Assembly: GCA_035535495.1 (NCBI GenBank)
Contig: DATLQA010000286.1
Location: forward strand, 1-43,151
Direction of reading: 5' to 3'
Length of the DNA stretch: 43,151 bases
From: DASUZB01 sp035535495
Lineage (GTDB): Bacteria; Actinomycetota; CALGFH01
The notes under the pieces were generated by a model, which saw nothing but the letters and a program-made list of their open reading frames with translations, was not told the DNA's origin and searched no databases. Positions 1-7,710 of the stretch are shown here, one piece after another. A program made the position numbers and the translations under genes. How positions within the stretch are numbered: position 1 is the stretch's first letter; each line of letters opens with the position of its first letter.

Positions 1-150
1 GAGGATCTCCACGGTGGTGGTCTTGCCGGCGCCGTTCGGGCCGAGCAGGGCGAACACCTCCCCGGCGCCCACCTCGAGGTCGAGGCCGTCGACGGCCACC
101 ACCTCCCGGTACCGCTTGCGGAGTCCCCGCACGCCGATGACCTGCTCCAC
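1..150 (-). CDS. ABC transporter ATP-binding protein, N-terminal part (gene runs off the left edge)
   Basis: Only the first 50 codons are in the window. The GTG start at 150 is preceded by a GAGGAG Shine-Dalgarno. The translation has the A-loop-type lead-in (RKRYREVVAVDGLDLEV) and then a Walker A motif, GPNGAGKTTT, near residues 37-46. This is the drug/ABC-2 exporter (CcmA/DrrA-like) style of ATPase, which normally pairs with a multi-TM permease encoded just downstream, here outside the window. Family is secure from Walker A and spacing; substrate is unknown. It lies downstream of hemW on the same strand but is separated by a 155-nt gap holding a large palindrome, so it probably has its own promoter. 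Confidence 0.85.
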   Translation of the reverse strand, partial: MEQVIGVRGLRKRYREVVAVDGLDLEVGAGEVFALLGPNGAGKTTTVEIL

Positions 151-216
151 CGCTCCTCCTCGGGCCGCGTCCGACGACCGCCCAAGCATGCGGCGGGAAC
201 GGCCTGGCGGCAGCGG

Positions 217-272
217 CCGTCCGGTGGAAACTCGGGCTCGCCGTCCGGTGGAGCGGCCGCTCCACCGAACGG
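217..272. promoter_or_regulatory. Large palindrome plus direct repeat between hemW and the ABC ATPase gene
   Basis: Positions 246-267 form a perfect 22-bp palindrome. With one mismatch (245/268) it extends to 32 bp (241-272). The left arm sequence CCGTCCGGTGGA also occurs as a direct copy at 217-228, giving three related 12-mers. It sits 34 nt past the hemW stop and about 90 nt upstream of the ABC ATPase start. It could be the hemW terminator, though there is no T-run, or an operator for a dimeric regulator (TetR or MarR type) of the exporter. The extra direct copy favours an operator. Confidence 0.5.
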
Positions 273-305
273 TTGACGCCGCCGCGGCGGCGCTCGCGCG
301 GGGTC

Positions 306-1516
306 TCAGGCGGCGAGCCGGGCGACGACCTCGCCGTGCAGGAACATGCCCCGTTCGGTGAGCGCGACGCCGGGGCCCGGAGCGAGCAGGCCGGCCCGGC
401 GCAGCTCGGCGACGGGCGCCCCGGTGGGGTCGATCCCGAGCCGCTCGGCCTCGGCCTGGTCGAGACCGTCGGCGGTGCGCAGCCGCAGGGCGAGCAGCTC
501 GAAGGCGGCCTGCTCGCCGTCCAGGCGCTCCTCCCCGGCGGTCGGCCGCCTGCCCGCGGCGAGCGCGGCCAGGTAGGCGGGCACCCCCGGACCGTTCCAG
601 CGCCGCACCCCGCCGGTGAACTCGTGCGCCCCGGCACCCAGGCCGAGGTACGGCCCGCGCCGCCAGTAGGTGAGGTTGTGCCGGCTGGCCCGCGACGGCA
701 GCGCACCCCGCCGATGGGGTGCCCCCGCCAGGACCGGGTCTCTGGCCCAGTTGGACACCTCGTAGTGGCGCCAGCCGGACGCGGCGAGCACGGCGCAGGC
801 GGTCTCGTAGCGGTCGGCCAGCAGGTCCTCGTCGGGCTCGGCCATGCGGCCGTCCGCCACCATCCGGCCGAACCGGGTCGCCGCCTCGATGGTGAGGGCG
901 TAGGCCGACAGGTGGTCCGGGCCGAGCGCGACCGCCGCGGCCAGGCTGTCCGCCCAGGAGGCGTCGTCCTCGGACGGGCAGCCGAAGATCAGGTCGAGGT
1001 TGAGCGCCTCGACGCCGGCGCGGCGCAGCGCCGCCACCGCCTGCCCGACGCGGGCGGGTCCGTGCGTCCGCCCGAGCGCCGCCAGCACCCCCTCGTCGAA
1101 GCTCTGCGCGCCGAGGGAGACGCGGGTCACGCCGGCCTCGACCAGGCCGTCGGCGACCGCCTGGTCGACCGTCTCCGGGTTGGCCTCGACCGTCACCTCC
1201 ACGTCGGGGGCGAACGGGAGCAGCTCCCGCAGCCGTTCGAGGAGCCGGCCGAGGTCGCCCGCTGGCAGCAGCGTCGGCGTCCCCCCGCCGATGAACACGC
1301 TGGTGACCGTCGACGGCTCCGGACCGGTCGCGGCCACCGCCAGCTCGGCCTCGGCGAGCAGCGCGGCGGCGTACGGCCGCCGCAGCCCCTCCATGCCGGT
1401 GTAGGTGACGAAGTCGCAGTAGTGGCAGCGGCTGAGGCAGAACGGCACGTGCGCGTAGACCCCGAAGAGCCCGGTGGCCTCCATGGCCAGACCAGGGCGG
1501 GACGGGGCGACGGCGG

Positions 1517-1520
<4 letters not shown>
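306..1520 (-). CDS. hemW: Heme chaperone HemW (radical SAM, coproporphyrinogen-III-oxidase-like)
   Basis: 404 aa. HemW-type proteins bind heme and a 4Fe-4S cluster and deliver heme to target proteins in the cytoplasm. Visible motifs: radical-SAM cluster C28-x3-C32-x2-C35 followed by DF rather than the extra Cys of true HemN; the SAM-binding GGGTP at 78-82; and the HNxxYW motif (HNLTYW) characteristic of HemW. The C-terminal HemN winged-helix-like part ends with GMFLHGEVVARL. The start overlaps the lepA stop by 4 nt (ATGA), so it is translationally coupled to lepA. The lepA–hemW order is the usual actinobacterial one, with hrcA-dnaJ often next; here the next gene is an ABC ATPase instead. Confidence 0.95.
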
Positions 1521-3328
<1,808 letters not shown>

Positions 3329-3456
3329 CGTGGTGGCGGGGTGGGTCGGTGGCTGTCCCGGGCGCGCACGGCGCCCGCTTGCTACGCCGGGGCCGGTCAC
3401 ACCGCCCCGGCCGGAGGGCGAGCATACCATCGCCCCAGGCTAGAGCGGTCGCCGCG

Positions 3457-3485
3457 TTGAGCTGGCCGTGGCGCTGTGCTACCGT
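3457..3485 (+). promoter_or_regulatory. Candidate rpsT promoter
   Basis: TTGAGC at 3457-3462, a 17-nt spacer, then TACCGT at 3480-3485, a fair housekeeping-sigma match (TAnnnT). It would start transcription near 3492 and give a leader of about 104 nt before the rpsT start, long enough to hold an S20 autoregulatory site. Prediction from sequence only. Confidence 0.5.
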
Positions 3486-3595
3486 CCTACGGTTGCCGGC
3501 GCAGGTGAGCGGGCGCCCCGCTCTCGCCCGGCACGGCAGCGCCGGCCACCGCGTCCGGCCACGCCACGCGATCCTGCCCCACTGAGAGGTTTTCC

Positions 3596-3862
3596 TTGGC
3601 GAACATCAAGTCCCAGATCAAGCGGAACCGGCAGAACGAAGAACGCCGCATGCGCAACAAGTCGGTCCGCTCCGCGCTGAAGACCTACGCCCGCCGGGTG
3701 CGCGAGGCCCTCGACGCCGGCGACCGCGAGGCCGCCGAGTCCGCCTACCGCCGTGCCGCCCGCGCCTACGACAAGGCGACCAGCAAGGGCGTGATCCACC
3801 GCAACAGCGCCGCCAACCACAAGTCCCGCCTGGCCAGGTCGCTCAACCACCAGGGCGAGTAG
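3596..3862 (+). CDS. rpsT: 30S ribosomal protein S20
   Basis: 88 aa, basic and helical: MANIKSQIKRNRQNEERR at the N-terminus, a VRSALKTYARRV core, and the conserved GVIHRNSAANHKSRLARSL C-terminus. It binds 16S rRNA in the 30S body as a primary binder. The start is a TTG at 3596, with GAGAGG at 3584-3589 as the Shine-Dalgarno. TTG is the only start that gives the standard N-terminus. E. coli rpsT also uses UUG, and this rare start is part of S20 autoregulation there; whether the same holds here is inference. It lies divergent from lepA, the usual actinobacterial arrangement. Confidence 0.97.
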   Translation: MANIKSQIKRNRQNEERRMRNKSVRSALKTYARRVREALDAGDREAAESAYRRAARAYDKATSKGVIHRNSAANHKSRLARSLNHQGE

Positions 3863-3878
3863 CAGGCGACGCAGTGAC

Positions 3879-3905
3879 CAGGGCGGTCCCGCCGGGGCCG
3901 CCCTG
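3879..3905 (+). terminator. Hairpin terminator after rpsT
   Basis: A 12-bp stem (3879-3890 with 3894-3905) containing one G·T pair and a 3-nt loop, followed by ATTCGTTG. It begins 16 nt after the rpsT stop. The T-tract is weak, as is common in very GC-rich genomes. Confidence 0.65.
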
Positions 3906-3923
3906 ATTCGTTGCCGACGGTGC

Positions 3924-3937
3924 TACAGTTAACCGGA
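3924..3937 (+). promoter_or_regulatory. Candidate -10 box giving a leaderless arsR-type transcript
   Basis: TACAGT at 3924-3929 lies 8 nt before the ATG at 3937. A transcript starting 6-7 nt downstream of this box would begin at or next to the start codon. There is no Shine-Dalgarno before the ATG (AACCGG), which fits leaderless translation. The -35 region is not convincing. Confidence 0.4.
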
Positions 3938-4272
3938 TGGTAAAGTCTTCTTCGCTGGATCAGACCTTCTCGGCGCTGTCGGACCCGACCCGCCGCGACA
4001 TCCTCGAGCGGCTGGCCCGCGGCCCCGCCACCCTCAGCGAGCTGGCACACCCCTTCGACATCTCGCTGCCTGGCCTGCTCAAGCACGTCCGGATCCTCGA
4101 AGCGGCGCACCTGGTGAGCACGGAGAAGAAGGGCCGCACCCGCGAGTGCCGGCTGGGCAGCGAGCAGCTCGACGACGTGGTGCGGTGGATCGAGACCTAC
4201 CGGCGCCGCTGGGAAGGTCGGCTCAACCGGTTCGAGGGCATTCTCGAGCAGCGGAAAGGAGCACGGCAGTGA
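3937..4272 (+). CDS. ArsR/SmtB-family winged-helix repressor
   Basis: 111 aa. The N-terminal half is a classic ArsR wHTH: TFSALSDPTRRDILERLA, then a recognition helix region (LPGLLKHVRILEAAHLV) and a wing (STEKKGRTRECRL). There is no Cys/His metal-site cluster; the only Cys lies in the wing, so it is not an obvious metal sensor. It belongs to the ArsR group that pairs with AHSA1/SRPBCC proteins and probably represses its own operon. The stop overlaps the start of the next gene by 4 nt (GTGA). A four-gene run follows: regulator, SRPBCC protein, MFS exporter, GNAT. Confidence 0.92.
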   Translation: MVKSSSLDQTFSALSDPTRRDILERLARGPATLSELAHPFDISLPGLLKHVRILEAAHLVSTEKKGRTRECRLGSEQLDDVVRWIETYRRRWEGRLNRFEGILEQRKGARQ

Positions 4273-4709
4273 GCGACCTGAAGGTCGAGCGCCGGTTCGA
4301 CGCCCCGCCGGAGGTCGTCTTCGACGCGTTCACCGACCCCGACGTCCAGAAGGAGCTGTACGCCGACGAGCCGGACTGGGTCGTCGAATCAGCGTGCGAC
4401 CTCCGCGTCGGCGGCCAGTGGACGATCGCGTTCGGGCCGCCGGGAAGCGAGCCGGCGCGCGAGACCAGTGTGTTCCAGGAGATCGACCGGCCGCGGCGCC
4501 TCGTCTGCTCCTCGACGATGACCATGCCGGACGGGTCGAGCGTGGACACCGGCCTGCTGGTCACCTTCGAGGAGGAGGACGGCGGGACCCGGATGACGAT
4601 CCTCCAGAGCGGCTTTGCGACCGACCGGCTCCGCGACGACTTCGCCGGCGGCTGGCCCAGCATCCTGGACGGGCTCGGGCGCGTCGTCGCCGCCAGGGTC
4701 GCGAGGTAG
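4269..4709 (+). CDS. SRPBCC / AHSA1-family protein
   Basis: 146 aa from a GTG at 4269 that overlaps the ArsR stop. The N-terminus LKVERRFDAPPEVVFDAFTDPDVQKE is the AHSA1 (activator of Hsp90 ATPase homolog 1-like) signature. The middle has alternating beta-strands (TGLLVTFEEEDGGTRMTILQSGF) and the C-terminus is the long helix GGWPSILDGLGRVVAA. The fold makes a hydrophobic ligand cavity; no catalytic role can be read. ArsR–AHSA1 gene pairs are common, and the SRPBCC protein may bind the compound sensed by the system. Translation is probably coupled to the regulator. Confidence 0.85.
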   Translation: MSDLKVERRFDAPPEVVFDAFTDPDVQKELYADEPDWVVESACDLRVGGQWTIAFGPPGSEPARETSVFQEIDRPRRLVCSSTMTMPDGSSVDTGLLVTFEEEDGGTRMTILQSGFATDRLRDDFAGGWPSILDGLGRVVAARVAR

Positions 4710-4717
4710 CCGCGATC

Positions 4718-6298
4718 ATGAGCGCGGTCACCACCGTCAAGGCCGGGCGGCGGGAGTGGATCGGGCTGGGGGTGATCGCCCTCCCCTGCCTGCTGTACGC
4801 CATGGACCTGACCGTGCTCAACCTGGCGGTGCCGCACCTCAGCGCGGACCTGCGGCCCAGCAGCGCGCAGCTGCTGTGGATCGTGGACATCTACGGGTTC
4901 CTCGCCGCCGGGTCACTGGTCACCATGGGCACGCTCGGCGACCGCATCGGCCGCCGGCGGCTGCTGCTCGCCGGCGCGGCCGCGTTCGGGCTCGCCTCGC
5001 TGCTGGCCGCCTACTACACCAGCCCGGAGATGCTGATCGGGGCGCGGGCGCTGCTGGGCGTGGCCGGCGCGACCCTGGCGCCGTCCACCCTGTCGCTGAT
5101 CCGCAACATGTTCCTGGACCCACGGCAACGCACCCTCGCCATCGGCGTGTGGATCTCCAGCTTCTCGGTCGGCGGTGCGATCGGGCCGCTGCTCGGCGGG
5201 CTGCTGCTGGAGTGGTTCTGGTGGGGCTCGGTGTTCCTGCTGGCCCTGCCGGTGATGGCCCTGCTCCTGGCGGTGGGCCCGCTGCTGCTGCCCGAGTTCC
5301 GCGACCCGCGGGCGGGCCGGCTGGACCTGCCCAGCGCGGCCATGTCGCTCACGGCGGTGCTGGCGGTGATCTACGGCCTCAAGGAGCTTGCCCAGGTCGG
5401 CCCCGGCTGGGCGCCGGCCCTGTCCATCCTGGCCGGCCTCGCCGTCGGGGTGGCGTTCGTGCGCCGCCAGCACGCCCTCGCCGACCCGCTGCTGGACCTG
5501 CGCCTGTTCCGGGTCCCCACGTTCACCGCCGCCCTGACCACCAACCTGCTCAGCTTCTTCGTCGGGTTCGGCGCCCTGCTGTTCGTGGCGCAATACCTGC
5601 AGCTGGTGCTCGGCCTGTCGCCGTTGCAGGCGGGTCTGTGGATGCTGCCGTCCTCCGCGGGGTTCATCGTCGGGTCCTTGCTGACCCCGCTGCTGGTCCG
5701 CCGCCTGCGCCCGCCGGTGGTGATGGCCGGCGGGCTGGTGCTGGCGGCGGTCGGGTTCGGGCTGTTCACCCAGCTCAGTAGCACCTCCGGCCTGGCGATC
5801 CTGGTGGCCGGGTCGTCGGTCTTCTCGCTGGCGCTCGCCCCGGTCGACACCTTGGCGACCGACCTGGCCGTCGGGGCCGCCCCGCCCGAGCGGGCCGGGG
5901 CGGCGTCCGCGATCGCGGAGACCAGCGGGGAGTTCGGCGGGGCGCTGGGCATCGCCCTGCTGGGCGTGGTCGGCACCGCGGTCTACCGCAACCAGGTCGC
6001 CGATGCCGTGCCGGCCGGGGTCCCACCCGAAGCCGCCGAGGCCGCGCGCGACACCCTCGGCGGCGCGGTGGCAGCGGCCGGGCAGCTCCCCGACCAGCTC
6101 GGCGCCGCGCTCCTGGACGCGGCGAACCAGGCGTTCACCCACGGCCTGCGGCTCGCCTTCGCCATCAGTGCCACCGCCTCGGTCGCCGTCGCGGTTCTGG
6201 CCGCCGTCCAGCTCCGGGGGTCGCGGGGCTCAGGGAGCGAACCGGTAGCCCCCGGAGAGCAGACCGGCGCCCCGGCCGACCCACCGCCGCGGCAGTAG
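4718..6298 (+). CDS. MFS drug exporter, DHA2 (14-TM, EmrB/QacA-like) family
   Basis: 526 aa from the ATG at 4718, 8 nt after the preceding stop. The long hydrophobic protein fits 14 TM helices. It shows an acidic residue in TM1 (YAMDLTVLNLAVPHL), motif A in the loop after TM2 (GTLGDRIGRRRLLL), and antiporter motif C-like GGAIGPLLGGLLL in TM5. These mark proton-coupled export of amphiphilic or cationic drugs. Placement after an ArsR/AHSA1 pair suggests inducible export of a toxic compound. The C-terminal tail is short, Pro/Gly-rich and cytoplasmic. Substrate unknown. Confidence 0.92.
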   Translation: MSAVTTVKAGRREWIGLGVIALPCLLYAMDLTVLNLAVPHLSADLRPSSAQLLWIVDIYGFLAAGSLVTMGTLGDRIGRRRLLLAGAAAFGLASLLAAYYTSPEMLIGARALLGVAGATLAPSTLSLIRNMFLDPRQRTLAIGVWISSFSVGGAIGPLLGGLLLEWFWWGSVFLLALPVMALLLAVGPLLLPEFRDPRAGRLDLPSAAMSLTAVLAVIYGLKELAQVGPGWAPALSILAGLAVGVAFVRRQHALADPLLDLRLFRVPTFTAALTTNLLSFFVGFGALLFVAQYLQLVLGLSPLQAGLWMLPSSAGFIVGSLLTPLLVRRLRPPVVMAGGLVLAAVGFGLFTQLSSTSGLAILVAGSSVFSLALAPVDTLATDLAVGAAPPERAGAASAIAETSGEFGGALGIALLGVVGTAVYRNQVADAVPAGVPPEAAEAARDTLGGAVAAAGQLPDQLGAALLDAANQAFTHGLRLAFAISATASVAVAVLAAVQLRGSRGSGSEPVAPGEQTGAPADPPPRQ

Positions 6299-6307
6299 AG
6301 TGGCCGC

Positions 6308-6814
6308 ATGGCGAGGATCGAGGTCCGGCCCGCCCGGCCAGGTGATGGCGACGATCTCGCGCGGGGCTGGATCGAGATGGGGAACCAGTACGCCGCGCTG
6401 GATCCAGATGCCTTCGAGGCGCCGGCCGCCGACGGGCTCGCCGCATGGTTCGAGGAGCTGCTGCGGCAACCCCGCAACGACGACAGCATCTGGCTGGTCG
6501 CCGAGGTCGACGGCCGGGTGGTCGGCACTGTCGACGCGCACCTGGAGCGACCGGCCGCCGACGCCTCGCGGCAGATCCTGCGCGACCTGGCGCGGCTTCG
6601 CGTGACCGTCGAGGCACTGGGCGTGGAGGAGGCCTATCGGCGCCAGGGCGTCGGCACCCGGCTGATGCAGGCGGTGGAGGCGTGGGGACGGGACCACGGC
6701 GCCGCCCGGATCGTGCTCACCACGTTCGTCGACAGCCCCACCTCGATGCCCTTCTACCAGCATCGGATGGGCTACCAGCAGCGCTCGGTGGTGTTCGGCA
6801 AGTACCTCGACTGA
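6308..6814 (+). CDS. GNAT-family N-acetyltransferase
   Basis: 168 aa, 9 nt after the MFS gene and so probably in the same transcript. It has the GNAT core: N-terminal strand IEVRPARPGDGDDLA, central strands IWLVAEVDGRVVGTVDAHL, and acetyl-CoA-binding motif A, YRRQGVGTRLMQAVEAWG. Motif B-like FYQHRMGYQQRSVVFGKYL follows. It transfers an acetyl group to an unknown amine. Position behind an exporter could mean detoxification of the same compound, but this is inference. It converges on the next gene with an 8-nt gap. Confidence 0.88.
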   Translation: MARIEVRPARPGDGDDLARGWIEMGNQYAALDPDAFEAPAADGLAAWFEELLRQPRNDDSIWLVAEVDGRVVGTVDAHLERPAADASRQILRDLARLRVTVEALGVEEAYRRQGVGTRLMQAVEAWGRDHGAARIVLTTFVDSPTSMPFYQHRMGYQQRSVVFGKYLD

Positions 6815-6822
6815 CCGACGGG

Positions 6823-7641
6823 TCACTGCCTCGCGGTGCGCGAGGGGCGCTGGCGCGACCAGAGTGTGAAGCGCAGCAACGGCAGGAACCCCATGCGCTC
6901 GTACACGCCGCGGCCGAGGTCGCTGGCCAGCAGCGCCGCGGGCTTGGTCGGATCAGCCTGGGCGGCGCACCAGGTCAAGGCGGCGCCGACGCCTCGCCGC
7001 CTGGCCTCGGGCAGGGTCACGATCAGCGCCACCCCGTTCAGACCGCTGTCGAGGGTCGTGGCCGCGGTCCCCACCGGCTCGCCATCGATCCGGCCGAGCC
7101 AGTGTCGCAGCCGCTCCTCACCGAGCACCCGCTCGTCGAGCAGCGACCCTGGCGGCGCCTGCGCCAGCTCCGGCAGCGGGAAACCGCGAATCGCCGTCTG
7201 CTCGTAGACGCGCAGGGCCGCGGCGTCCCGGACCGGTTCGATCTCGAGCTCGGTCGGCGGCGGCTCGCCGCCGGCCGGCCGTACCAGCAGCGGCGGATGC
7301 CCCTCAAGCCGCCAGCCGGACGGGCGCAGATCCGGGGTCGGCCAGGCGCTCCACAGCAGCACCTCGCCGCTGCCGTCCCGATAGAAGCGGTCCAGCTCGT
7401 CGAGGGTGCCGGCGAGGCCCTCGACGGTCGGCGGCTGCAGCAGGGTCGCGCTGTTGAGGAACCCGGCCGGACGGCCGAGGTCGGCCGCTGCCACCTGGTC
7501 GCGGCGGAGGACCCTGCCGCCCATCGCGCCCACCGGCAGGATGGACGTGGCGGCCTGGTTGAACACGAACTGGCGGAGCAGCGAGTCGGCCTGCGGGGTG
7601 TCCGGCTCCCAGCCGTTCTCCAGCCGCGGCTCCACGCTCAC
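6823..7641 (-). CDS. GNAT-family N-acetyltransferase with extended N-terminal half
   Basis: 272 aa from a GTG at 7641 with GGAGG a few nucleotides upstream. The C-terminal half is a GNAT domain: substrate strands PVGTAATTLDSGLNGVALIVTLPEARRRG, with motif A RRRGVGAALTWCAAQA, then AALLASDLGRGVYERMGFLPLLRFTLW. The N-terminal ~130 residues resemble a second, degenerate GNAT lobe without motif A. It is downstream of the STAND gene on the same strand (69-nt gap), so it may be cotranscribed. Substrate unknown. Confidence 0.82.
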   Translation of the reverse strand: MSVEPRLENGWEPDTPQADSLLRQFVFNQAATSILPVGAMGGRVLRRDQVAAADLGRPAGFLNSATLLQPPTVEGLAGTLDELDRFYRDGSGEVLLWSAWPTPDLRPSGWRLEGHPPLLVRPAGGEPPPTELEIEPVRDAAALRVYEQTAIRGFPLPELAQAPPGSLLDERVLGEERLRHWLGRIDGEPVGTAATTLDSGLNGVALIVTLPEARRRGVGAALTWCAAQADPTKPAALLASDLGRGVYERMGFLPLLRFTLWSRQRPSRTARQ

Positions 7642-7710
7642 TCGACCTCCGGTCGCGATCCGATGCCGGCCGCAACCGGCGACCGTGAACCTACCGTAGC
7701 CGCGACCCGG

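Noticed and set aside
3329..3430. N-terminal extension of LepA to the ATG at 3430
   Set aside because: The 34 extra residues are not like any EF4 start and cover the likely promoter region; the 3328 start gives the standard protein.
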